DNA of 12,544 nt from Rhodospirillaceae bacterium (GTDB lineage Bacteria > Pseudomonadota > Alphaproteobacteria > SP197). Of the stretch, positions 1 through 6,966 are shown in pieces (within the stretch, counting starts at the first letter, position 1; each line of letters begins with the position of its first letter). The notes under the pieces were generated by a model that saw nothing but the letters and a program-made list of their open reading frames with translations, had not been told where the DNA came from and did not search any database. The position numbers and the translations under genes are program-made. The stretch covers positions 1 to 12,544 of the forward strand of contig JABIUG010000237.1 of NCBI GenBank assembly GCA_018700655.1, read 5' to 3'.

Positions 1-1845
1 AACATTACGCCCGACAGCCCCGATACCTTCAAACAGCTTTACGTCGGAGACGACAGCTGCATTCCCCATCTGCAACGCTTTTCCGGGCGCATGCACCGCC
101 ATGGTGCTGCGCTGATGTGCCAGATCACGCATCTGGGCCGGCGCGGCGACAGCTATGCCGACAACTGGCTGCCGATGATCGCCCCCTCGCACAGCCGCGA
201 AACATTGCATCGCTCGTTTGCCCGCGAGATGGACGAACACGACATCGCCCGCGTCGTGACGGCCTATGGCGACGCGGCCATGCGCTGCAAGGAAGGCGGC
301 CTCGACGGGATCGAATCGATTTGCGGCGGTCATCTGATCGGCCAGTTCCTCTCACCTGCCACCAACCACCGCACCGACCACTTCGGCGGCTCGCTGGAAA
401 ACCGCTGCCGTTTCGGGCTGATGGTGCACGAGGAAATCAGGCGGCGTGTCGGTGATAACTTTATCGTCGGTATGCGCTTTGTCGTCGACGAGCCGATGGA
501 CGAGGGCCTCACCTTCGACGACGGCGTCGCGATCGCCCGGATCTTCGAGGCCAGCGGACTGATCGATTTCTTCAACGCGATCTTCGGGCGCATGGATACC
601 GCGCGTGGCCTGGCGATGGACAACATGCCCAACATGGCGGTCCCCCTGGCGCCCTGGCTCGAACAGGCCGGCGCGTTCAAGCGCGAGGTCTCGTTGCCGG
701 TGTTCCACGCCGCACGCATCACCGATCTTGCGACCGCGCGTTATGCCATCGCCGAGGGCCTGCTCGACATGGTCGCCATGACCCGGGCCCACATCGCCGA
801 TCCTCACATCGTGCGCAAACTCGAGGCCGGGATGGAGGCACATATCCGCCCCTGCGTCGGCCTGACCCACTGCATGAGCGAACACCGCCCGATCTGTGCC
901 CACAACGCCGCGACCGGGCGCGAGACGACCATGCCCCACACCATCACCCCAGCCGACGGCCCCGCACGGCGTGTCGTTGTGGTCGGCGGCGGGCCCGCAG
1001 GTCTCGAGGCCGCCAGGGTGTGTGCCGAACGCGGCCATACCGTGACCTTGCTTGAGGCCGCCCCCCAGCTCGGCGGCCAGCTCCGGCTGGCAGCCACGGC
1101 GAGCTGGCGCAAGGACGTGATCGGTCTGGTCGACTGGCGCGCGCTCGAACTGGAGCGGCTGGGTGTCGAGATCAGCATGAACGTCTTTGCCGAAACCGAC
1201 ACCGTGCAGGCGCTTGATCCCGACGTCGTCATCATCGCCACCGGCGGCGTGCCCGATCTCGACTGGCTCGAAGGCCGGGAGCTAGTGACCGACCCGTGGG
1301 ATACCCTGAGCGGTGACGGGGCAGGTGCGGGCGAGGCCATGGTCTATGACGGTACCGGAAGGCACGCCGCTGCCAGTGCCGCCGAACGTTTCGCCATGGC
1401 GGGGCGGACCATCAATTATGTCGCGATCGACGATGCGCTGACCCCGGAGATGCCGCCTTCCGAACGTTTCACCTGGAAGAAACGCTTCTACGAACTCGAC
1501 ATTCCGTGCCGTTTTGACCAGCAATTGCTGCGCGTCGTCAGGTCGGGAAACCGGCTGGTCGCGGTGTTCGAAAACCTGGTCACCACCGAGATCATTGAAG
1601 AAGAGGCCGACCAGATCGTTGTCGAGCACGGCACCCGGCCCGCCGACGCCATCTTCCACGGTTTGAGCGGCACGGCCAGCAATCACGGCGTCACCGATAT
1701 CGATGCACTGCTGGCGGGCGCGCCACAACCGGCAGACCAGAACCCGGATGGCGCCTATGCGCTTTACCGCATCGGCGATTGCGTCACGTCACGCAACATT
1801 CCCGCGGCCATTTACGATGCTCTGCGGCTTTGCCGCACGCTCTAG
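1..1845 (+). CDS. NADH:flavin oxidoreductase, two-domain OYE/TMADH-type (5' truncated by window)
   Basis: The reading frame is open from base 1, so the start lies outside the window; the ATG at 91 is internal. Residue numbers here count from that ATG. The first half is an Old-Yellow-Enzyme FMN barrel: QITHLGRRGD near 11-20, and QFLSPATNHRTDHFGGSLEN near 85-104, a hallmark of this family. An iron-sulfur loop follows with Cys255, Cys261 and Cys269, then HNAATGRE. The second half is a Rossmann nucleotide-binding domain with VVVVGGGPAG at 295-304, ending in a YRIGDC motif near the C-terminus. This matches the 2,4-dienoyl-CoA reductase, trimethylamine/histamine dehydrogenase and N-methylproline demethylase group, which pass electrons from FMN through a [4Fe-4S] cluster. 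The HLGRR and WLP segments look closest to the N-methylproline demethylase branch (from memory). One usual cluster cysteine appears to be Leu. It ends 15 bp before the convergent GYD gene. The substrate is unknown. Confidence 0.9.
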   Translation, partial: NITPDSPDTFKQLYVGDDSCIPHLQRFSGRMHRHGAALMCQITHLGRRGDSYADNWLPMIAPSHSRETLHRSFAREMDEHDIARVVTAYGDAAMRCKEGGLDGIESICGGHLIGQFLSPATNHRTDHFGGSLENRCRFGLMVHEEIRRRVGDNFIVGMRFVVDEPMDEGLTFDDGVAIARIFEASGLIDFFNAIFGRMDTARGLAMDNMPNMAVPLAPWLEQAGAFKREVSLPVFHAARITDLATARYAIAEGLLDMVAMTRAHIADPHIVRKLEAGMEAHIRPCVGLTHCMSEHRPICAHNAATGRETTMPHTITPADGPARRVVVVGGGPAGLEAARVCAERGHTVTLLEAAPQLGGQLRLAATASWRKDVIGLVDWRALELERLGVEISMNVFAETDTVQALDPDVVIIATGGVPDLDWLEGRELVTDPWDTLSGDGAGAGEAMVYDGTGRHAAASAAERFAMAGRTINYVAIDDALTPEMPPSERFTWKKRFYELDIPCRFDQQLLRVVRSGNRLVAVFENLVTTEIIEEEADQIVVEHGTRPADAIFHGLSGTASNHGVTDIDALLAGAPQPADQNPDGAYALYRIGDCVTSRNIPAAIYDALRLCRTL

Positions 1846-1860
1846 TCAGCGGCCACGATT

Positions 1861-2205
1861 TCACCCCTTGGCCGGCGAATATCCCGTCGGCGTTTCGTGT
1901 GCCTTGGCCAGTGAGGCGACGAAGTCGTCGGCTTCCATCAGCGGGACCGTCTTGGAGTACTTGGCGAGGCCAAAGCTGTCGGTGAGGTGGAGGTTGGCGG
2001 CGAGCGCTTTGTCGTCGGGCATCTCGTAAATGTAGACCATGTCGTATTCGCCGTAGCTGCCGTATTGCGCGATCGGCCTGCCGCCGAAATCGGTGATTGC
2101 CTGGCGATGGATCGCGGCTCGGTCGCGATTTTTCGCCTCCGAGACCATCGCGGCCTTCTGATCGTTTTCATACTTCACCATGTAAAGCACCAGTACGCCC
2201 ATCAT
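1861..2205 (-). CDS. GYD-domain protein, small
   Basis: This 114-residue protein fits the GYD family of small ferredoxin-like-fold proteins. The pattern is an early basic segment (AKNRDRAAIHRQAITDFGG), then YGSYGEYDMVYIYEMPDD with the family's G-x-Y-D signature, and a central alanine-rich helix. Members are about 95-115 residues long and have no well-defined biochemical role, so none is assigned. The gene starts with two consecutive ATGs (2205 and 2202). An AGGGAG ribosome site at 2209-2214 lies 3 nt before the first and 6 nt before the second, so 2202 may be the real start. It follows the glutathione S-transferase gene by 27 bp on the same strand and is probably co-transcribed with it. It has no signal peptide or membrane segment. 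Confidence 0.8.
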   Translation of the reverse strand: MMGVLVLYMVKYENDQKAAMVSEAKNRDRAAIHRQAITDFGGRPIAQYGSYGEYDMVYIYEMPDDKALAANLHLTDSFGLAKYSKTVPLMEADDFVASLAKAHETPTGYSPAKG

Positions 2206-2232
2206 CGTCTCCCTGTTGTTTGCTCGAATTTG

Positions 2233-2928
2233 CTAAAGCCGCATCACGGCTGCCGTGGTGCCGTTGGCCGTAGCGTCGGCGTAATGTGCATAGGCCGCAA
2301 TGTGATAAGCATCGTCATGCAGGGTCGCCTTGACGCTTTCGCGCTCCTGCATGGCGCTAAGCCACTCGCGCAGACGCCCGCATTCGGCGGGCAGTTCGAT
2401 GCCGCGGTATTCCCGCAGTACGGCAAGGCGTTCCATATGGGGGTAGATCGAGAGATCGGCCAGCGTGAGTTGCTCACCCAGCAACCATGGGCCGCCCGCC
2501 GCGTTTGCCATCGCCCGGGTTTCCATCATCCGCAGCCCGTCGAGGATCACGCCGCGATAAAGCGCCTGTTTTTCAGGTTCGTCCCTGGCGAGCAGGACCT
2601 TGTAGGTCGCGGGCACAAAGGTCACATCGTCATAGGCAATCGCGATACGCATCGCCGCGCGGCCCGCCGCCATGGCGGGTGTAAGGCGGGGCTCGGTAAA
2701 GGCCTCCTCGAGATATTCGTTGATCACGGTCGATTCCCAGATGGTGTGTTCACCATGCACCAGGACCGGGACCTTGCTGTAGGGCGAGACATCCTCAAAC
2801 CAGGCCGGTTTGTTGCGCAGGTCGATCTCGACGGATTCATGCGCGATCCCCTTTTCCAGCAGCACCAGCCGCGTGCGCTGGGCATAGGGGCAGACATCCG
2901 CACTGATGAGCTTCAGATCGTCCGCCAT
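2233..2928 (-). CDS. Glutathione S-transferase family protein (omega-like, cysteine type)
   Basis: This predicted 231-residue cytosolic protein has the N-terminal thioredoxin-fold GST domain with CPYA at residues 13-16. A cysteine here, rather than Ser or Tyr, is typical of omega-like and beta-etherase-like GSTs, which favour thiol transfer or dehydroascorbate-type reductions. The cis-proline segment VPVL is at 53-56 and the glutathione-gamma-glutamyl-binding Glu-Ser pair at 65-66 (WESTVINEYLEE). An all-helical C-terminal domain follows, containing the usual LTLADLSIYPHMERL block. Length is normal for the family. I chose ATG 2928 because the GST fold begins directly after it and GGGGA lies 7 nt upstream. 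A longer reading from GTG 2970 adds an unlikely 14-residue tail. It sits between cls and the GYD gene on the same strand. The substrate cannot be read from sequence. Confidence 0.9.
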   Translation of the reverse strand: MADDLKLISADVCPYAQRTRLVLLEKGIAHESVEIDLRNKPAWFEDVSPYSKVPVLVHGEHTIWESTVINEYLEEAFTEPRLTPAMAAGRAAMRIAIAYDDVTFVPATYKVLLARDEPEKQALYRGVILDGLRMMETRAMANAAGGPWLLGEQLTLADLSIYPHMERLAVLREYRGIELPAECGRLREWLSAMQERESVKATLHDDAYHIAAYAHYADATANGTTAAVMRL

Positions 2929-2955
2929 GATTTTTCCCCGCGCCAGATTCGGTGT

Positions 2956-3012
2956 CCGCCATGAAACCACGCATGGCGGTGCGACGGAACCGGCGCAGCC
3001 GGTCTCCCGGCT
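2956..3012. repeat. Two hairpin-forming inverted repeats in the cls-GST spacer
   Basis: CCGCCATG (2956-2963) pairs perfectly with CATGGCGG (2972-2979) across an 8-nt loop. AGCCGG (2997-3002) pairs with CCGGCT (3007-3012) across TCTC and touches the cls stop codon. Neither is followed by a T-run in the direction of transcription, so I do not call a rho-independent terminator. They could stabilise the cls mRNA end or attenuate transcription into the GST gene. The string GTCCGCCATGA also occurs twice, at 2920-2930 and 2954-2964. Confidence 0.4.
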
Positions 3013-4427
3013 CAGAGAAGTGGTGCGAAGAGCCGTGCGATCGGTGCGCCCTGGCGGATGTGGAAGGGCATGTCACAAAGCGCCGTCGTGTGGAGGCTGG
3101 CGCGTTCGAAATCTGCCTCCAGCATGGCTGCGACGTCATCGGTCGCTTGTTTGCTGAACAGCAACGCCGAGACCTCGAAGTTCAGCCGGCATAAGCGGAT
3201 ATCAAGATTATGCGTGCCGATCGCCGCGCCGATATCGTCCACCACGAATACTTTCTGATGCATGAAGCCTTCCCTGTAGCGGAAGAACTTAACCCCGGTT
3301 TCGCGCATCTCGTCGAAATAGGAGAAGGCGGCGAGCCAGACCAGGAGGTGATCCTTCATGTCGGGCATCAGGATGCGGACATCGACACCGCGCATCGCTG
3401 CCAGTTTCAGCGCCGTCATGATGTCGAGATCGGGCACGAAATAGGGCGACGCGATCCACAGCCGGTCGCGTGCCGCACCCATGATGTTGCAGAAGTAGAG
3501 GCTGGCCGTCTCTACACTGTCGCCCGGCCCGGTCGGCATGATCAGGCCGGGCACGCCGTCGGCCACGGGATGCAGATGCCAGTTGAGGTGGGGCACCTCG
3601 CCGCTCGCCCAATGCCAATCCTCCGCGAAAACGAGCTGGAGCTGGGCCACCACGGGTCCATGAAGGCGCACATGGGTGTCGCGCCACGGCCCGAATTCCG
3701 CACTCTTTCCCATGTATTCGTCACCGACATTGAGCCCGCCGACCAGGCCAACCCTGCCGTCGGCGATGACGATCTTGCGGTGATTGCGGAAATTGAGCTG
3801 GAAGCTGTGCGCCGGCCTCCTGATCGCATGGAAGTCGCGGATGTCGACGCCAGCTTCGCGCAGATCCCGCAGGTAGGACTTCGGCAGGCTCGTGCTGCCG
3901 ATGGCATCATAGATCACCTTGACCATCAGCCCGTCGCGGGCACGTTGGATCAACCGGTCCTTCAGCGCGCAGCCGAGCTCGTCATCACGGAGAATATAGA
4001 AAGCAACGAGCAGGTATTTTTCGGCCTGATCGATCGCCTCGAAGATAGCCTCGAAAGTCGCTTCGCCGTCGATCAGAAGATGGTAGCCGTTGCCCGTAAC
4101 GATCGGCATTTCTGCCAGCTTCTCGAGCGCGAGACCGCGCCGTGCTTCCCGGTGTTGGTCCGATTCCAGCTCGACGCCATAGGGCTTGCGGAGATGACCC
4201 AGTTCCTCGATTGCCCGCTCGGAATCGGGCCTTGCGGTCACGAAACCGGCGTAACGTGTGTGACCGAGGTAGAGGTAGGCCGGCACCGCGATGTAGGGAA
4301 GGCTGATGAGAAAGACGACCCAGCCGACCGAGCCCTGCGGCGTTCGTGCGGTACTGACAGCCCGGAACGCCAGGCAGACACCGATAATCTCGAAGACCAC
4401 GAGGGCAACCGTCAGATAACCCGTCAT
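3012..4427 (-). CDS. cls: Cardiolipin synthase-like phospholipase D family protein
   Basis: This 471-residue membrane enzyme joins phospholipids to make cardiolipin, or acts as a related phosphatidyltransferase. Two hydrophobic N-terminal segments (residues about 4-22 and 35-55) match the membrane anchor of ClsA-type synthases. Two PLD catalytic motifs HxKx4D follow: His216-Lys218-Asp223, then GGLN, and His390-Lys392-Asp397, then GTHNLDIR. Length is typical (about 470-490). The start ATG at 4427 sits inside ATGA, overlapping the stop of the upstream EEP phosphodiesterase gene, so translational coupling is likely. The second motif is followed by LDIRLCRLNFE, where the usual synthase has LDxRSxxLNxE, a small departure. 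The family and double HKD motif are clear; activity as a cardiolipin synthase rather than another PLD transferase is inferred. Confidence 0.92.
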   Translation of the reverse strand: MTGYLTVALVVFEIIGVCLAFRAVSTARTPQGSVGWVVFLISLPYIAVPAYLYLGHTRYAGFVTARPDSERAIEELGHLRKPYGVELESDQHREARRGLALEKLAEMPIVTGNGYHLLIDGEATFEAIFEAIDQAEKYLLVAFYILRDDELGCALKDRLIQRARDGLMVKVIYDAIGSTSLPKSYLRDLREAGVDIRDFHAIRRPAHSFQLNFRNHRKIVIADGRVGLVGGLNVGDEYMGKSAEFGPWRDTHVRLHGPVVAQLQLVFAEDWHWASGEVPHLNWHLHPVADGVPGLIMPTGPGDSVETASLYFCNIMGAARDRLWIASPYFVPDLDIMTALKLAAMRGVDVRILMPDMKDHLLVWLAAFSYFDEMRETGVKFFRYREGFMHQKVFVVDDIGAAIGTHNLDIRLCRLNFEVSALLFSKQATDDVAAMLEADFERASLHTTALCDMPFHIRQGAPIARLFAPLL

Positions 4428-5128
4428 GGCACACCTTCCAGCTCGAGATCAGCCCAGACCGGCAGATGGTCCGACGCACGTTGCGCCGTCGGCGAACGAT
4501 GCACGCCTGCGGCACTGACCGCGATCTCGCTGCTGACGAAGATGCGGTCGAGTGACGCGACCGGAGCCGATGTATGAAAGGTAACGCCCAGCTCCGTCGA
4601 ACTGAAGCGCGCATAAAGGCTCGAGAGGCTGTCTCCAGGAGAAAACCACTCGTTAAAGTCACCCAGGACGACCGCTGGCATGGCGGTCTCGCAGCGCTCG
4701 AGAGCGGCGACAATCGTTTCGACCTGCCTCCGCCGGTCGGCTCCGCGCAGGCCCAGATGCGTACCGATCAACCGCAGGCGCCGGCCGTCGGTGTCGCTCA
4801 CCTCGGCCAGGATTGCACCGCGTGGCTCAAGCGACGGCAACTCCAGGGGTTCAAGACGCTCAACAGCCACGTCTACGGAAACCAACAGGGCGTTGCCGTG
4901 AAAACCGTGGCTCACGCCATCGCCGTTCACGGGCACCAGGCGCAGCCCGCAGGCACGGCGCAGTTCATTATCCGAAAGTGTGCCGCTGCGTTCGCCCATC
5001 CGCTTGTCGGCCTCCTGCACCAGCACCACCGCCGCACCGATTTCGCCCAGCACTGCGGCGATTCGGTCCGGCCGGCGCTGCCAGTCGAGCCCTACGCACT
5101 TCCTTATGTTGTAACTGGCGACCTTCAT
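4424..5128 (-). CDS. Endonuclease/exonuclease/phosphatase (EEP) family metal-dependent hydrolase
   Basis: This 234-residue protein has the full EEP catalytic set: Asn7 in ASYNIRK, metal-binding Glu39 in VLVQEAD, His124 in GTHLGL, Asp157 and Asn159 in VLGDFNEW, Asp194 in SLDRIFV, and the terminal Asp220-His221 in SDHLPVW. These enzymes cleave phosphodiester bonds in nucleic acids, phospholipids or inositol phosphates. E. coli YbhP belongs to the same superfamily and is encoded beside ybhO (clsB). Here the stop overlaps the cls start by ATGA, so a role in phospholipid turnover is a reasonable inference, though the substrate is unproven. I chose ATG 5128 because the first strand of the domain (KVASYNI) begins there. 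It lacks a strong ribosome site; an upstream ATG at 5179 would add 17 unconvincing residues. No signal peptide is seen from this start. Confidence 0.88.
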   Translation of the reverse strand: MKVASYNIRKCVGLDWQRRPDRIAAVLGEIGAAVVLVQEADKRMGERSGTLSDNELRRACGLRLVPVNGDGVSHGFHGNALLVSVDVAVERLEPLELPSLEPRGAILAEVSDTDGRRLRLIGTHLGLRGADRRRQVETIVAALERCETAMPAVVLGDFNEWFSPGDSLSSLYARFSSTELGVTFHTSAPVASLDRIFVSSEIAVSAAGVHRSPTAQRASDHLPVWADLELEGVP

Positions 5129-5210
5129 GATAGTGCCGCAATAGCGCATCCGGCAGCACAGCCAAAGCGCGGAAAGCATGGCCCTAGTTCGCTCACGGCC
5201 ATCACACCCC

Positions 5211-5747
5211 TCACAGCAGCTTGTAAATCAGCGTCGTGGGATCGAGCCGGTCTTCTTTCGGGTCACGGCAATAGGCCGGAATGATGCCTGCGGTCTGATA
5301 ACCCAACGCGGTGTAGAGCGGCTCGGCCTTTTCACCGGTCACGGTATCGAGGGTGAGCAGACAACGGCCCTGCCTTCGGGCAAGCGTTTCAAGTTCCAGC
5401 ATCAAGGCGCGGGCAATGCCCCGTCGACGGTAGTCTGGATGCACCATCATTTTCATGACATCGGCGCGGTGTGTCTGATTTGCCGGCGTGGCAAGGCCAA
5501 GCTGGGCCGTGCCGGCAAGGGCACCGTCACATCGCGCGATCAGCATCAGGTTTGCGCCTGACAACAGGTCAGGCAACACAGATTCGTGCCAGAACGTCTC
5601 GGCATCGCCACGTGAAAACGGCAGAACAAAGCCGATATTGGCGCCATCGTGAACGCAAGCGTGGAGCAAGGCGCCAAGCGCGCCCAGATGCTTGGTGAAA
5701 GCGCCGGCATCGATCTGTTCGATGATCGCAGGAATGGGCTTGTTCAT
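5211..5747 (-). CDS. GNAT family N-acetyltransferase
   Basis: This 178-residue protein has the GNAT acetyl-CoA-binding core: strand MKMMVHPDY, then the pyrophosphate-binding loop RRRGIA at residues 107-112 and helix RALMLELETLARRQG. After strand CLLTLDT comes AEPLYTALGYQTAG near 141-154, the usual motif B. The central GTAQL segment (79-83) is also typical. Family members transfer acetyl groups to amines on small molecules, antibiotics, protein ends or lysines; the acceptor here cannot be read. Length is normal and no membrane segment is present. It begins at ATG 5747, divergent from the selenoprotein gene, with only a weak upstream ribosome site. It stands 82 bp upstream of the EEP gene on the same strand and may be the first gene of that run. 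Confidence 0.88.
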   Translation of the reverse strand: MNKPIPAIIEQIDAGAFTKHLGALGALLHACVHDGANIGFVLPFSRGDAETFWHESVLPDLLSGANLMLIARCDGALAGTAQLGLATPANQTHRADVMKMMVHPDYRRRGIARALMLELETLARRQGRCLLTLDTVTGEKAEPLYTALGYQTAGIIPAYCRDPKEDRLDPTTLIYKLL

Positions 5748-5869
5748 GTGCTTTCAAACCATGAATCAACGCCTGTGGGCAAGGCTGCAGCCACACAAGT
5801 CGCAAGGCGTTTAGGGCCAAGTCACCGGTTGGACTATACTAAAGCGCGAAACAACCCACGGAGTCCGCC
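5748..5869. promoter_or_regulatory. Divergent intergenic region with a candidate -10 box for the selenoprotein operon
   Basis: These 122 bases separate the minus-strand GNAT gene from the plus-strand SelW-like gene and should carry both promoters. For the plus strand, TATACT at 5835-5840 matches the -10 consensus at five of six positions and lies 29 nt before the ATG. No good -35 box sits at the usual distance; TTAGGG at 5811-5816 is weak. GGAG at 5860-5863 is a good ribosome site 6 nt before ATG 5870. Nothing clear was seen for the GNAT direction. Confidence 0.35.
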
Positions 5870-6091
5870 ATGAGCGAGACGATCCACATCGAATACTGCA
5901 GAGCCTGAAACTACGAGCCTCGGGCGCTCCGTGTGAGTGGCCAACTCAAGGAAAAATACGGTGTCAGTGTCACGGTCAGCGGCGGGCGCACAGGATCGTT
6001 CGAGATCACGCGGGGCGAAAGCCTGTTGTTCTCCAAGCTCGCCCTGCGGCGCTTTCCCGAAGACGATGAAGTCAGGAACCTGCTCGGGTGA
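5870..6091 (+). CDS. selW: SelW-like (SelT/SelW/SelH, Rdx family) selenoprotein with in-frame UGA = selenocysteine
   Basis: This 73-residue thioredoxin-fold protein has Cys10-Arg-Ala-Sec13. The TGA at 5906-5908 sits in the U position of the C-x-x-U redox motif, the same numbering as in animal SelW. The start IHIEYC is the usual Rdx first strand, and NYEPRALRVSGQLKEKYG is the following helix. VTVSGGRTGSFEI, then LLFSKL and FPEDDEVRNLL, match the family's GxxGxFEV, LxxSK and FP-x-x-x-x-V pattern. Coding character continues through the TGA to a second TGA at 6089-6091. Neighbouring genes use TGA as an ordinary stop, so recoding is local. GGAG at 5860-5863 is 6 nt from ATG 5870. The stop overlaps a GTG codon of the dioxygenase gene. 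SelW/Rdx proteins are thought to be thiol redox proteins; the partner is unknown. A chance nonsense mutation is the alternative, made unlikely by the exact position of the TGA. Confidence 0.88.
5928..5952 (+). promoter_or_regulatory. Candidate bacterial SECIS hairpin for the SelW-like gene
   Basis: In the mRNA, UCC (5928-5930) can pair with GGA (5950-5952). After a small internal loop, UGAGU (5934-5938) pairs with ACUCA (5944-5948), closing the apical loop GGCCA (5939-5943). The loop begins with GG and lies 30 nt past the UGA. This fits the known bacterial SECIS pattern: a small apical loop with G in its first two positions, roughly 16-37 nt downstream. A competing nearer hairpin, GAGC (5915-5918) with GCUC (5926-5929), is possible. 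Pairing was done by eye with no energy calculation. Confidence 0.55.
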
Positions 6092-6096
6092 AAACG

Positions 6097-6960
6097 ATGG
6101 CGCAGAGTTACACAGCTGAATTTGAGCGCGACGGCTTCCTCGTCGGCGCAGAGATCCTGTCGCGCGAAGAAGCCGCGGAATTTCTCGGGCGCATCGAGAC
6201 CTTCGAACGCGGTCGTGCCGGCGATCTGCCGGTCCAGGAGATTTTCCGCACCGGCGCCCACATGATGATTTCGGCGGTCGACGAACTGGTGCGCCACCCC
6301 AAGGTGCTTGCCTGCATCAGCGCGTTGCTCGGGCCCGACCTGATGGTCTGGGACGCCGACGTCATCATCAAGGAAGCCGATTCCAAGGGTTTCATCAGCT
6401 GGCATCAGGACCTGCGCTACTGGGGCGTCGACTCCGATGAAGCCGTAACCGCCTGGATCGCCCTTTCCGATGCTTCGGGTGAAATGGGTTGCATGCGTTT
6501 CCTGCCAGGATCCCACCGCCACGGCCTGCTCGACCACACCGATACCTTCGACGGCGAAAACCTGCTCACCCGCGGCCAGACCGCGGCGATGGAGATCAAC
6601 CTCGACGACACGACCCTGGGCGAACTTCGCGCCGGGCAGATGTCGGTTCATCACGGCCTCACGCTCCACGGCTCGATGCCCAACCAGTCCGACCGCAGGC
6701 GTGTCGGGCTGGCGATCCGCTACACCAAACCATCCCTGCGCCAGCTCGTCGCCGAACGCGACTATGCCCAGCTTGTCATGGGCGAAGATCAATACGGTCA
6801 CTTCCTTCCCGTGCCACGCCCTGACAACGAAGGCTCGGCCCGGGCACTGGCCGACTGGCGGCGCATCACAGAGGATCAGGCAGCCGCCTATTTCGCAGGT
6901 GTCGAACCCGATAAACAAAGCTGGACCGGCGGCGACGGTTCCAAACCAGTCGAGAGCTGA
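6097..6960 (+). CDS. Phytanoyl-CoA dioxygenase (PhyH) family Fe(II)/2-oxoglutarate-dependent oxygenase
   Basis: This 287-residue cytosolic oxygenase opens with FERDGFLVGAEILSREEAAE, the standard PhyH start. The iron triad is visible: His103 and Asp105 in SWHQDLRYWG, and His191 in LTLHGSMPNQSDRRR. Arginines at 200-202 are suited to binding 2-oxoglutarate. The typical MRFLPGSHRHG block lies at about 133-143. An intact HxD argues for a hydroxylase rather than a halogenase of this fold. Family members hydroxylate small molecules such as phytanoyl-CoA, ectoine or natural-product intermediates; the substrate here is unknown. ATG 6097 has GGTGA about 5 nt upstream. A GTG at 6088 in the same frame would add three residues and overlaps the selW stop as GTGA. 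Either way it appears translationally linked to the selenoprotein gene. The membrane microprotein gene follows after 6 bp. Confidence 0.9.
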   Translation: MAQSYTAEFERDGFLVGAEILSREEAAEFLGRIETFERGRAGDLPVQEIFRTGAHMMISAVDELVRHPKVLACISALLGPDLMVWDADVIIKEADSKGFISWHQDLRYWGVDSDEAVTAWIALSDASGEMGCMRFLPGSHRHGLLDHTDTFDGENLLTRGQTAAMEINLDDTTLGELRAGQMSVHHGLTLHGSMPNQSDRRRVGLAIRYTKPSLRQLVAERDYAQLVMGEDQYGHFLPVPRPDNEGSARALADWRRITEDQAAAYFAGVEPDKQSWTGGDGSKPVES

Positions 6961-6966
6961 ACAGCC

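Noticed and set aside
1987..2964. 325-codon plus-strand open frame
   Set aside because: It is antisense to two motif-supported genes (GST and GYD).
2956..2979. Rho-independent terminator after cls
   Set aside because: The stem is strong, but no T-run follows it in the direction of transcription.
3210..4577. 455-codon plus-strand open frame
   Set aside because: It is antisense to the cardiolipin synthase gene, whose HKD motifs and membrane anchor are clear.
5906..5908. TGA as a nonsense mutation or sequencing error in a selW pseudogene
   Set aside because: It falls exactly at the U of C-x-x-U, the frame is otherwise intact, a SECIS-like hairpin follows, and a good ribosome site precedes the start. 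Host sel genes are still needed for proof.
5937..6119. 60-codon plus-strand open frame
   Set aside because: It lies out of frame over selW and the phyH start and has no family-like features.
5911..6918. Long 335-codon minus-strand open frame
   Set aside because: It is antisense to the PhyH gene and the selW 3' part, lacks recognisable motifs, and is the usual GC-rich shadow.
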